This document shows positions 1-6,845 of a stretch of 41,823 nucleotides of DNA, piece by piece. Position numbers and translations under genes: made by a program. A model generated the notes under the pieces. The model ran no database searches, was not told where the DNA came from, and saw only the letters and a list, made by a program, of their open reading frames with translations. The DNA comes from Burkholderia sp. Ax-1724 (GTDB lineage: Bacteria; Pseudomonadota; Gammaproteobacteria; Burkholderiales; Burkholderiaceae). The DNA lies in contig NZ_VWWL01000039.1 in the NCBI RefSeq assembly GCF_011752995.1, positions 1 through 41,823 on the forward strand, in the 5' to 3' direction. Each line of letters starts with the position of its first letter. The stretch's first letter is position 1.

Positions 1-354
1 CACCGCGGCGACGCCGCCCACATTGCCGCCCAGCGGCGCGGCCGCGCGAGCAGGCGCCGGCGCCGACGCCGACGCCGACGCCGCAACCACCGGGCCGCGC
101 ATGCCGGCTTTCGGGTCCAGCACGAATTGCACGTCGATCGGCGCATGCCAGAAATCGCGGGCCATATCCGCGATGCGGCCGGAGAACTGGCTCTTGACCC
201 AGTCGAGCTTGAAGCGGTTCGGCGCGGCGATGGAGAGCGTGTTCGCATCGGCGTCGAAGGCGACCGGGGCCAAGGGTTTGATCCACGTCACGTACTGCTG
301 GGGCGTAAGCTCACGCTCCAGCAATGCGGAACAGTGTTGCCAGAATTCGTTCAT
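1..354 (-). CDS. dnaA: Chromosomal replication initiator DnaA (5' part only)
   Basis: Only the first ~118 codons lie in the window; the gene runs off the left edge. The product begins MNEFWQHCSALLERELTPQQ, which matches domain I of DnaA, the helical part used for self-association and for contact with DnaB or DiaA. Residues of the type WIKPLAP and FKLDWVKSQF follow, then an Ala/Pro-rich stretch that fits the flexible domain II. The ATPase and DNA-binding domains are outside the window. DnaA binds 9-mer boxes at the origin and opens the DNA. The gene is divergent from rpmH, as is usual in this group, and a perfect DnaA box lies about 200 bp upstream of its start, so autoregulation is plausible (inference). 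Confidence 0.95.
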   Translation of the reverse strand, partial: MNEFWQHCSALLERELTPQQYVTWIKPLAPVAFDADANTLSIAAPNRFKLDWVKSQFSGRIADMARDFWHAPIDVQFVLDPKAGMRGPVVAASASASAPAPARAAAPLGGNVGGVAAV

Positions 355-552
355 CGAGTTGCTGTCGTTATGGTGTGCACGGCGGTCGCCGCTGCCCCTG
401 TCGCGCGCGCGCAACAAAGCCCTGTGCAGCCAGGCGTAACAGCCCCAGGCGCTTGTGCCACAAGGGTTTGCGGAGCAAGCGAGCCGGGGCGGCGTGCAGC
501 ATTTTTGGGAAGTAAGGCGAGATTCTAACGCCAAAACGGAGCCGAAAGGGAG

Positions 553-561
553 TTATCCACA
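553..561 (+). promoter_or_regulatory. DnaA box (TTATCCACA)
   Basis: A perfect match to the DnaA-binding consensus TTATCCACA, between dnaA and rpmH. It could serve the origin, dnaA autoregulation, or both. Confidence 0.7.
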
Positions 562-616
562 GGGACGGATCAACTGGCCGGATGAGCAGGAAGCGCTGCC
601 GGACCGGGCTAAACTA

Positions 617-645
617 TTGACTGTCAACGGAAAACCGGTTTAAAT
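617..645 (+). promoter_or_regulatory. Predicted sigma-70 promoter of the rpmH-rnpA-yidD-yidC operon
   Basis: A -35 element TTGACT at 617-622 is followed, after exactly 17 bp, by a -10 element TTAAAT at 640-645. It points towards rpmH, whose start is about 92 bp downstream. The -35 sits inside the small dyad TTGAC-T-GTCAA (617-627). Confidence 0.6.
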
Positions 646-737
646 AGCGGGTTCCGCGAAAACCAATTTCAGCAAACCACCGGCCATTGCGCTTTCAGCG
701 ATGATCGCGCGGTTTTTTTCGATCAAGTGAGAGCAAC

Positions 738-872
738 ATGAAACGTACTTACCAACCTTCCGTTACCCGTCGCAAGCGCACCCACGGCTTTCGCGTTCGC
801 ATGAAGACCGCAGGTGGCCGCAAGGTCATCAACGCACGTCGCGCGAAGGGCCGCAAGCGTCTCGCCATCTAA
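738..872 (+). CDS. rpmH: 50S ribosomal protein L34
   Basis: A 44-residue, very basic protein starting [20 protein letters not shown] and ending GRKRLAI, the full standard length and sequence pattern of bacterial L34, a component of the large ribosomal subunit. The start has a reasonable ribosome-binding site (GTGAGAG) just upstream. It is first in the conserved rpmH-rnpA-yidD-yidC-mnmE order, and its stop is only 19 bp before the rnpA start chosen here. Confidence 0.98.
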
Positions 873-891
873 GGCGAGCGGATTGCGCGCT

Positions 892-1371
892 GTGACCGAA
901 GCCCGCGGCGAAGCGGGAGCGGCCGGGGCGCAGCAACCGGGCTCGGTTCCGTTGCGAGCGCAAGCCGCCTTCCCCAAAGCCGCAAGGCTGCTAAAAACGG
1001 ATGAATTTTCATCCGTTTTTCGTTTGCGGCCGTGGCGCCGTACCGCGCACTTCGTCGTGTACGGCCGGCCCACCGGCAACGAGGCGCGTCTTGGCCTCGT
1101 GATCGGCAAGAAGTATGCGCCGCGCGCGGCCACGCGCAATCTGGTGCGCCGGATCGCACGCGAGGCCTTCCGGTTGCGCCGCGCGGAATTCGGCGGTTGG
1201 GATGTGCTGCTGCGCCTGCATACGCGTTTCGACAAAAAGGCTTTGCCGAGCGCGTCGTCGCCGCCGTTGAAGGCGCTGTGCCGCAGCGAAATCGAAGCGT
1301 TGCTCGACAAGGCCGCGCGCGAAATTACCCGTCGCCAGGCGCCGCCCGCGGAGGCGCCGAAGACGGAATGA
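892..1371 (+). CDS. rnpA: Ribonuclease P protein component
   Basis: The protein subunit of RNase P, which helps the RNA subunit cleave 5' leaders from pre-tRNAs. The core motifs are present: FPKAARLLKTDEFSSVF near the N-terminus, then GLVIGKKYAPRAATRNLVRR with the RNR-type basic signature, and a final helix. I chose the GTG at 892, giving about 159 residues; a TTG at 883 is also possible. The open frame runs back to an ATG at 814 inside rpmH, but that would overlap rpmH, and the extra residues do not look like the family. The ~28 residues before the conserved FPKAARL are longer than in many homologues, so the true start could even be slightly further in. Confidence 0.93.
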   Translation: MTEARGEAGAAGAQQPGSVPLRAQAAFPKAARLLKTDEFSSVFRLRPWRRTAHFVVYGRPTGNEARLGLVIGKKYAPRAATRNLVRRIAREAFRLRRAEFGGWDVLLRLHTRFDKKALPSASSPPLKALCRSEIEALLDKAAREITRRQAPPAEAPKTE

Positions 1372-1481
1372 CGCGGCGACCGCCCGCCCTCGGCCACTGC
1401 AACCGGCGTTGCGCCGGCTGCTCCGCGGCGCGGGCGTCGCCCGGTATCCACGTTGCGCGGCGCCGTCCGGCCGCATCTGCC

Positions 1482-1712
1482 ATGCAAACGGTACTCTTCG
1501 CTTTATTGCGTTTTTACAAGCTTGCCGTGAGCCCCATGCTCGGCAACCGGTGCCGTTTTTACCCTTCCTGTTCTGATTACGCGCGCGAGGCAATCCAGTA
1601 TCATGGCGCCGCGCGCGGGACTTATCTCGCCGTGAGGCGTGTTTGCCGCTGTCACCCGTTTTCCGCGGGTGGCATCGATCTCGTCCCGCCACCCACTTCT
1701 GAAAAGCGCTGA
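1482..1712 (+). CDS. yidD: Membrane protein insertion efficiency factor YidD
   Basis: A 76-residue protein with the YidD core: an amphipathic N-terminus (MQTVLFALLRFYKLAVSPML) and the conserved cysteine segment with RCRFYPSCSDYA followed by CRCHPF and GGIDLVPP. YidD is a small inner-membrane-associated protein that helps insertion of membrane proteins by YidC/Sec. It sits between rnpA and yidC as usual. The same frame is open back to an ATG at 1368 that overlaps the rnpA stop (ATGA). That start would couple translation but would add 38 residues not typical of the family, so the internal ATG is preferred. Confidence 0.92.
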   Translation: MQTVLFALLRFYKLAVSPMLGNRCRFYPSCSDYAREAIQYHGAARGTYLAVRRVCRCHPFSAGGIDLVPPPTSEKR

Positions 1713-1742
1713 CGCGCCGTTCCATCGACACTGAGACAACGC

Positions 1743-3401
1743 ATGGATATCAAACGCACCGTCCTATGGGTCATCTTTTTCATGTCAGCGGTCATGCTGT
1801 TCGACAACTGGCAACGCGACCACGGACGCCCGTCGATGTTCTTCCCGAGCCCGACGGCGACGAAAACCGCCGATGGCGCAGCTCCGGGGACCACGACGCC
1901 GGGAACCAGTCCGGCCGACCTGCCGGCCACTAACGCAGCCGCGCCCGGCAACGCGCCGGCGGCCACGCAATCGCAACTCGTCAAGTTCAGCACCGACGTC
2001 TACAGCGGCGAAATCGACACGCGCGGCGGCACGCTGTCGCGGCTTGCGCTCGTGAAGCAGGGCGACGGCAAGCAGCCGGACCTCGTCATCACGCTGTTCG
2101 ACAAAACGAACAACCACACGTATCTGGCACGCACCGGCCTGCTCGGCGGCGACTTCCCGAATCACAACGACGTCTTCACGCTGATGCCGAATCAGCCGAC
2201 CCAGTTGGCCGACGGTCAGAATTCGTTCCAGATGAGCTTCGAATCGCCGGAAAAGGGCGGCCTGAAGGTCATCAAGACCTACACGTTCACGCGCGGCAGC
2301 TATGTGATCGGCGTCGAGACGAAGATCCAGAACGTCGGCACCACGGCCGTGACGCCGCAGGTCTACATGGAACTCGTGCGCGACGACCAGCCGGTCGATA
2401 CGCCGCGCTTCTCGCACACGTTCATCGGACCGGCTGTCTACACCGACGAACATCACTTCCAGAAGATGACGTTCAGCGATCTCGACAAGAACAAGCAGGA
2501 TTACGCGCATTCGGCCGACAACGGCTGGGTCGCGATGGTCCAGCACTACTTCGCGTCGGCGTGGATTCCGCAGCAGGGCGCGAAGCGCGAGTTCTACGCG
2601 GAGAAAATCGATCCGTCGCTCTATCGCGTCGGCGTGAAGCAGCCGCTGCCGACCATTGCGCCGGGCCAAACGGTCAGCGTGTCGGCACGCCTGTTCGCCG
2701 GTCCGGAAGAAGAGAAGATGCTCGCCGGCATCGCGCCGGGCCTCGATCTGGTCAAGGACTACGGCTGGGTCACGATCATCGCGAAGCCGCTGTTCTGGCT
2801 GCTCTCGAAGATCCATAGCTATGTCGGCAACTGGGGCTGGTCGATCGTGCTGCTCACGCTGCTGATCAAGGCGGTGTTCTTCCCGCTGTCGGCCGCGAGC
2901 TACAAGTCGATGGCGCGCATGAAGACGATCACGCCGCGCATGCAGGCGCTGCGCGAGCGCTTCAAGGGCGATCCGCAGAAGATGAACGCCGCGCTGATGG
3001 AGCTGTACAAGACCGAGAAGGTCAATCCGTTCGGCGGCTGTCTGCCGGTCGTGATCCAGATTCCGGTGTTCATCTCGCTGTACTGGGTGCTGCTGTCGTC
3101 GGTGGAAATGCGCGGCGCGCCGTGGATTCTCTGGATTCGCGACCTCTCGCAACAGGACCCGTACTTCATCCTGCCGATCCTGATGGCCGTCTCGATGTTC
3201 CTGCAGACCCGCCTGAACCCGACGCCGCCGGACCCGGTCCAGGCCAAGATGATGATGTTCATGCCGATCGCGTTCTCGGTCATGTTCTTCTTCTTCCCGG
3301 CGGGTCTCGTGCTGTACTACGTCGTGAACAACGTGCTGTCGATCGCGCAGCAGTACTACATCACGCGCATGATGGGCAAGTCGAAGGCGAAGCCGGCCTG
3401 A
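1743..3401 (+). CDS. yidC: Membrane protein insertase YidC
   Basis: A 552-residue inner-membrane insertase/chaperone that inserts and folds membrane proteins alone or with SecYEG. It has an N-terminal anchor (KRTVLWVIFFMSAVMLF), a low-complexity Ala/Pro/Thr linker (about 40-75), a large periplasmic domain (about 80-340), and the conserved five-helix core (about 350-540). The core includes the cytoplasmic positively charged segment SYKSMARMKTITPRM with its conserved Arg in the hydrophilic groove, NPFGGCLPVVIQIPVFISLY, and the C-terminal helices. Length is normal for proteobacteria. It starts 30 bp after yidD and is followed by a strong hairpin terminator. Confidence 0.98.
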   Translation: MDIKRTVLWVIFFMSAVMLFDNWQRDHGRPSMFFPSPTATKTADGAAPGTTTPGTSPADLPATNAAAPGNAPAATQSQLVKFSTDVYSGEIDTRGGTLSRLALVKQGDGKQPDLVITLFDKTNNHTYLARTGLLGGDFPNHNDVFTLMPNQPTQLADGQNSFQMSFESPEKGGLKVIKTYTFTRGSYVIGVETKIQNVGTTAVTPQVYMELVRDDQPVDTPRFSHTFIGPAVYTDEHHFQKMTFSDLDKNKQDYAHSADNGWVAMVQHYFASAWIPQQGAKREFYAEKIDPSLYRVGVKQPLPTIAPGQTVSVSARLFAGPEEEKMLAGIAPGLDLVKDYGWVTIIAKPLFWLLSKIHSYVGNWGWSIVLLTLLIKAVFFPLSAASYKSMARMKTITPRMQALRERFKGDPQKMNAALMELYKTEKVNPFGGCLPVVIQIPVFISLYWVLLSSVEMRGAPWILWIRDLSQQDPYFILPILMAVSMFLQTRLNPTPPDPVQAKMMMFMPIAFSVMFFFFPAGLVLYYVVNNVLSIAQQYYITRMMGKSKAKPA

Positions 3402-3455
3402 CGCCTGCTCGCGACGGGCGGGCGGCACTCTCCGCCCCCGCCGTTGCGCAGAAAC

Positions 3456-3493
3456 GAAAAAGCCGCCCGGTGCAAACCGGGCGGCTTTTTTTC
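3456..3493. terminator. Rho-independent terminator after yidC (bidirectional)
   Basis: A 10-bp perfect stem (AGCCGCCCGG / CCGGGCGGCT, 3461-3470 and 3477-3486) with a 6-nt loop and seven Ts on the plus side. A run of As on the other side lets it also end the minus-strand regulator gene at 3540-3947. A second copy of this hairpin lies at 4374-4410 with one C-G pair replaced by T-A. Confidence 0.9.
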
Positions 3494-3539
3494 ATGGTCT
3501 CGCGGACAGCTGAAAAGCGGCTGGCGACTGGCCACGCGC

Positions 3540-3947
3540 TTATTCTTCCTCGATGTCCTCGCCATAAAAGCGCACGATCATTTCCTCGACCAGATGCCGG
3601 TCTTGCGGCATGAGCGAGGCGATCTTCGACGCGAGTTCGATCGTCTCGGGCGTGGGCGGGTACTTTTCTCCGCGTGACATCGGTCTCGCACTCGCGCCGG
3701 GCGGCGGACCGTAATGGAGCCAATGCTCGCTGACGTTCAACCATTCGGCGAGCGTGCGCAACTTGTCCGGCTTCGGAATCGTCGTGCCCGAGATCCATTT
3801 GTGCGCGGTCTGCGTCGAAACGGGGCGCTCGCCGTGATAGCGTAGATTGAACTGCCTGGAGAGGTCACTCCCGCCACGGATTTTCAGAGGCTCGAGCAGG
3901 TCTTTCAGTCTCTTGGCGAAAGCGGTTTTTTGTTTGTTGGTCGGCAT
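3540..3947 (-). CDS. Helix-turn-helix transcriptional regulator, copy 1
   Basis: A predicted 135-residue cytoplasmic DNA-binding protein of the XRE/phage-repressor type. The N-terminal half carries the HTH-like segment: QTAHKWISGTTIPKPDKLRT, then LAEWLNVSEHWLHYGPPPG. The C-terminal part is acidic (ending GEDIEEE) and probably helical. The ATG at 3947 is chosen because the paralogue at 4458-4865 has the same start; the frame stays open to 3986. No strong ribosome-binding site is visible. It is about 83% identical to that paralogue by hand count, with changes concentrated around the HTH (SDLSR versus TKLAE; VSTQ versus VTPQ). AT-rich flanking DNA and its position inside the usually compact yidC-mnmE interval suggest acquisition. 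Its target genes are unknown; autoregulation is my inference. Confidence 0.85.
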   Translation of the reverse strand: MPTNKQKTAFAKRLKDLLEPLKIRGGSDLSRQFNLRYHGERPVSTQTAHKWISGTTIPKPDKLRTLAEWLNVSEHWLHYGPPPGASARPMSRGEKYPPTPETIELASKIASLMPQDRHLVEEMIVRFYGEDIEEE

Positions 3948-3954
3948 GGGCCAG

Positions 3955-3987
3955 ATTGTGCAATCCGGCGCCAAACCTGTTGACAAC
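3955..3987. promoter_or_regulatory. Small dyads just upstream of regulator copy 1
   Basis: ATTGTGCAAT (3955-3964, near-perfect dyad) and GTTGACAAC (3979-3987, perfect dyad about a central base) lie directly in front of the predicted start. GTTGACAAC is conserved at the equivalent place in copy 2 (4897-4905). These are candidate regulator or leader elements; nothing more can be said from sequence. Confidence 0.3.
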
Positions 3988-4010
3988 CAGTCAGGCTCAT
4001 GCTTTTCTTA

Positions 4011-4182
4011 TTTGAGATAATTTTAGCTTGTAAGGCACACGGGCAAAGCGTTCGAAGAGATTGCATTTTCTCTATCTTTTTATTATCCAGCGGGACTTTG
4101 CGGGCGATACCCGTCTCATGTTTTTAAGATTGTTCTCAAATGGTGCAGTAGAAGTTGTAGCTTGTTTAAGATAAATCTGAAT
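4011..4182. promoter_or_regulatory. Candidate operator array upstream of regulator copy 1
   Basis: Three 18-bp sites share the pattern TTTRAGA-N4-TCTNAAA: 4123-4140 (TTTAAGA-TTGT-TCTCAAA, best dyad), 4165-4182 (TTTAAGA-TAAA-TCTGAAT) and 4011-4028 (left half TTTGAGA, weak right half). On the minus strand the 4011 site overlaps a possible promoter (TTACAA, 17 bp, TAAGAA). Autoregulatory binding is an inference. Confidence 0.4.
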
Positions 4183-4363
4183 TCGCGATCTCGCATAGCA
4201 GGCCGAATCCAACGCCACCCCATCCGCTCCGGACCCGAATCACGATGCCCACGCCGATTGCGCCGATCATGCAGCCGTATTACATCGCGCGGAAACGGGC
4301 AAATCGAGGACAAAACCGGCCCAACACCTGTCCGCCGCGGGCAGCGATCTCAGCCCCGCCACC
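4183..4363. other. Unique spacer between the two regulator modules
   Basis: This 181-bp stretch is not shared between the copies and is more GC-rich than the flanking operator regions. I see no convincing gene, hairpin or motif in it. Confidence 0.4.
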
Positions 4364-4373
4364 GCGCAGAAAC

Positions 4374-4410
4374 AAAAAAAGCCGCCTGGTGCATACCAGG
4401 CGGCTTTTCT
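4374..4410. terminator. Terminator of regulator copy 2
   Basis: Stem AGCCGCCTGG / CCAGGCGGCT (4380-4389 and 4396-4405) with a 6-nt loop. On the minus strand it is followed by seven Ts, so it best serves the regulator gene at 4458-4865. Compared with copy 1 a C-G stem pair has become T-A on both arms, a compensatory change. Confidence 0.85.
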
Positions 4411-4457
4411 CATAATCTCGCGGGCGCTTGAAAAAGCGCTGGCGACGAACCGCGCAC

Positions 4458-4865
4458 TTACTCGTCCTCGACGTCCTCACCGTAGAAGCGCACGATCATT
4501 TCCTCGACCAGATTCCGGTCTTTCGGCGTGAGCGATGCGATCTTCGAAGCGAGTTCGATCGTCTCGGGTGTTGCCGGATATTTCTCGCCGCGTGCCATCG
4601 GTCTCGCGTTCGTACCGGGCGGCGGGCCGTAGTGAAGCCAATGCTCGTTGACGCTCAACCATTCGGCAAGCGTGCGTAGCTTGTCCGGCTTTGGAATCGT
4701 CGTACCCGTGAGCCATTTGTGCGCGGTCTGCGGCGTAACGGGACGCTCGCCGTGATAGCGTAGATTGAACTGCTCGGCGAGCTTGGTCCCGCCGCGGATT
4801 TTCAGCGGCTCGAGCAGATCTCTCAGCCTTTTGGCGAAAGCGGCTTTTTCTTTGTCGGTTGGCAT
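4458..4865 (-). CDS. Helix-turn-helix transcriptional regulator, copy 2
   Basis: A 135-residue paralogue of the gene at 3540-3947, same strand and same layout: MPTDKEKAAFAKRLRDLLEP at the N-terminus, HTH region with QTAHKWLTGTTIPKPDKLRT and LAEWLSVNEHWLHYGPPPG, and an acidic tail ending GEDVEDE. No frameshift or stop interrupts it, so both copies appear to be under selection. Differences lie mainly in the predicted DNA-contact helices and in surface positions, which would fit separate DNA targets (inference). It is transcribed away from mnmE, from the AT-rich region 4866-5100. A TTG/GTG start further upstream, to 4904, cannot be excluded. Function in the cell is unknown. Confidence 0.85.
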   Translation of the reverse strand: MPTDKEKAAFAKRLRDLLEPLKIRGGTKLAEQFNLRYHGERPVTPQTAHKWLTGTTIPKPDKLRTLAEWLSVNEHWLHYGPPPGTNARPMARGEKYPATPETIELASKIASLTPKDRNLVEEMIVRFYGEDVEDE

Positions 4866-4928
4866 GGGCCAGATTGTGCAATTCGGCACCAAACCAGTTG
4901 ACAACCAGATAAGCTTATGTTTTGCCTA

Positions 4929-5100
4929 TTTGAGATAGATTTAGCTTGTAGGGCGCGCTGGACAAAGCGCTCCACGAAATCGCATTTTTCTATCTTTTTA
5001 TTATCCTGCCTGCCTTTGCGAGCGATGGTCATCTTATATTTTTAAGATTATTCTCAAGCAGCATGATAGAAATCGTAGCTTATCCAAGATAAATCCTAAT
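4929..5100. promoter_or_regulatory. Candidate operator array upstream of regulator copy 2
   Basis: The sites equivalent to those of copy 1 are at 4929-4946 (TTTGAGA half), 5041-5058 (TTTAAGA-TTAT-TCTCAAG) and 5083-5100 (decayed). The central site is the best conserved in both copies. The array also lies upstream of mnmE on the plus strand, so the regulator could affect mnmE transcription. Confidence 0.35.
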
Positions 5101-5265
5101 TTGAGGGATCGAACGGGGAGCGATGGCGCCGTCCGCGACGCCGCACGGCCGCCCGATGCGCCCGCGTTACAATGCCTCGCGCCGCATCGGCCCACATCTG
5201 CCGACATTGGCCCGCCGCGATTCGTACCGATCCGCTCTCCTCTCCTGTTTTCTGCCCGCTCTCCC

Positions 5266-6660
5266 ATGCTCACGACCGACTCCGATCCCATCGTCGCCAT
5301 TGCTACCGCGCCCGGCCGGGGGGGCATCGGCGTCGTGCGGATTTCGTTCGGCCGCGCGGGCGAAGCGGCCGCCCTGCCGCTGATGCAGGCACTCACCGGT
5401 CAAACGCTTGCGCCGCGCCACGCGAGCTACGTGCCGTTTCTCGACGCCAGCGGCAATCCGCTCGACCGCGGCATTGCCCTCTACTTCCCGGCGCCACACT
5501 CCTACACCGGCGAGCACGTGCTCGAACTGCAAGGCCACGGTGGCCCGGTCGTGCTGCAACTGGTGCTGCAACGCTGCATCGACGCCGGCCGCGCGGTCGG
5601 CCTGCGACTCGCCGAACCGGGCGAATTCACGCGCCGCGCCTTTCTGAACGACAAGCTCGATCTCGCGCAGGCCGAGGCCGTCGCGGATCTGATCGAGGCC
5701 AGTACCGAGGCCGCTGCCCGCTCGGCGGGCCGTTCGCTCGACGGCGCGTTTTCGCGCGACATTCACGCGCTCGTCGAAGACGTGATTACGCTGCGCATGC
5801 TGGTCGAAGCGACGCTGGACTTCCCCGAGGAAGAAATCGACTTCCTCGAAGCCGCCGACGCGCGCGGCAAGCTCGCCCGCATTCGCGAGCGCCTCGCGCA
5901 CGTGCTGAGCGAAGCGCGCCAGGGCGCGTTGCTGCGCGAGGGGCTGTCGGTCGTGCTCGCGGGACAGCCGAATGTCGGCAAGTCGTCGCTGCTGAACGCG
6001 CTGGCCGGCGCGGAACTCGCGATCGTCACGCCGATCGCCGGCACGACGCGCGACAAGGTCGCGCAGACGATCCAGATCGAAGGCATTCCGCTGCATGTGA
6101 TCGACACGGCCGGCCTGCGCGAGACCGAGGACGAAGTGGAAAAGATCGGCATCGCGCGCACGTGGGGCGAAATCGAGCGCGCGGACGTGGTGCTGCATCT
6201 GCTCGACGCACGCACCGGCATGACGGCCGAGGACGAAACGATCGCGGGGCGCTTCCCGAGCGGCGTGCCGGTCGTGCGCGTGCTGAACAAGACCGACCTG
6301 ACGGGCCTCGCGCCCGCGACGCAGGCGCTCGACGCCGATCTCGAACTGAGCGAGGTGCGGCTGTCGGCGAAACAGGGCGACGGCGTCGCGTTGCTGCGCG
6401 ACGAGTTGCTGCGGATCGCCGGCTGGCAGGCTGGCGCGGAAAGCGTGTACCTCGCGCGCGAGCGGCATCTGATTGCGCTGCGCGCGGCCGAAGAGCATCT
6501 GGCGACGGCTGCCGCGCATGCCGAACAGAACGCGCAGGCGCTCGATCTGTTCGCCGAGGAACTGCGGCTGGCACAGGATCAGTTGAATTCGATTACTGGT
6601 GAATTCAGTTCGGACGATCTACTTGGAGTGATTTTCAGCAGATTCTGTATCGGCAAGTAA
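5266..6660 (+). CDS. mnmE: tRNA uridine-5-carboxymethylaminomethyl modification GTPase MnmE
   Basis: A 464-residue protein that, with MnmG, modifies U34 in tRNAs reading split codon boxes. The N-terminal tetrahydrofolate-binding domain begins MLTTDSDPIVAIATAPGRGG. The helical domain contains KLDLAQAEAVADLIEA. The inserted G domain has G1 GQPNVGKSS (about 232-240), G2 GTTRD (about 259), G3 DTAGLRE (about 280) and G4 NKTDL (about 341). The C-terminus ends with the catalytic FCIGK motif. Length and motifs are complete. The ATG at 5266 matches the family N-terminus, although the frame is open further upstream. The 3' end of the gene is a recognised integration site for genomic islands, and an integrase-like gene follows in the same direction. 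Confidence 0.98.
   Translation: MLTTDSDPIVAIATAPGRGGIGVVRISFGRAGEAAALPLMQALTGQTLAPRHASYVPFLDASGNPLDRGIALYFPAPHSYTGEHVLELQGHGGPVVLQLVLQRCIDAGRAVGLRLAEPGEFTRRAFLNDKLDLAQAEAVADLIEASTEAAARSAGRSLDGAFSRDIHALVEDVITLRMLVEATLDFPEEEIDFLEAADARGKLARIRERLAHVLSEARQGALLREGLSVVLAGQPNVGKSSLLNALAGAELAIVTPIAGTTRDKVAQTIQIEGIPLHVIDTAGLRETEDEVEKIGIARTWGEIERADVVLHLLDARTGMTAEDETIAGRFPSGVPVVRVLNKTDLTGLAPATQALDADLELSEVRLSAKQGDGVALLRDELLRIAGWQAGAESVYLARERHLIALRAAEEHLATAAAHAEQNAQALDLFAEELRLAQDQLNSITGEFSSDDLLGVIFSRFCIGK
6643..6660 (+). other. Putative attB-type site at the mnmE 3' end
   Basis: The last 18 bases of mnmE (TTCTGTATCGGCAAGTAA) correspond to the region used as attachment site by islands of the SGI1 type, as I remember it (established for other bacteria). 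The adjacent integrase-like gene supports past use. I did not find a convincing second copy downstream in the window, so no island boundary can be drawn. Confidence 0.4.
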
Positions 6661-6729
6661 AAGCGATGGGGAAATTCCGTTATATTCATTCTCCAATAAG
6701 GGGTTTGGCGTCATTTTCTCGCCCTCGTC

Positions 6730-6783
6730 GTAGGCAGAAAATCCAGCTTGCCTACCCATAATCGGATAAATCTTTGGTACACA
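6730..6783. promoter_or_regulatory. Inverted repeat and TGGTACACA motif in front of the integrase gene
   Basis: GTAGGC (6730-6735) and GCCTAC (6750-6755) form an inverted repeat with 14-bp spacing. TGGTACACA occurs at 6775-6783 and again in the same direction at 8144-8152, just past the integrase stop. Such motifs could be recombinase arm sites or a promoter operator (inference). The rest of the mnmE-integrase gap shows nothing clear. Confidence 0.35.
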
Positions 6784-6845
6784 ACCAGCATACGGTTTAG
6801 AATCACCGCACCTCGTGCATCAACCGCATCAACGTCCCGACGCGC

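Larger units (their letters stand above)
355..737. other. dnaA-rpmH intergenic region, possible part of oriC
   Basis: This 383-bp divergent region separates dnaA (minus) from rpmH (plus). It holds one perfect DnaA box at 553-561 and an rpmH promoter at 617-645. Its right half is more AT-rich than the flanks. I found no second perfect box, so whether the full origin lies here or on the other side of dnaA is not settled by this sequence. No coding frame in it looks real. Confidence 0.45.
3446..4182. repeat. Tandem duplicated regulator module, copy 1
   Basis: A segment of about 735 bp comprising terminator, helix-turn-helix gene and upstream region aligns with 4364-5100 at a constant offset of 918 bp. 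The only gap I saw is a one-base shift within the terminator. The upstream non-coding parts share blocks such as TTTGAGATA, TTTAGCTTGTA and TCTATCTTTTTATTATCC. A unique spacer (about 4183-4363) separates the copies. Confidence 0.85.
4364..5100. repeat. Tandem duplicated regulator module, copy 2
   Basis: Partner of 3446-4182 at a 918-bp offset: terminator, HTH gene, GTTGACAAC dyad, TTTGAGATA block, TCTATCTTTTTATTATCC block and the TTTAAGA dyad all occur in the same order and spacing. Divergence is spread over coding and non-coding parts, so the duplication is not recent. Confidence 0.85.

Noticed and set aside
50..85. GACGCC/GCCGGC short repeats at the left edge
   Set aside because: They encode the Ala/Ser-rich linker of DnaA domain II on the minus strand and need no other explanation.
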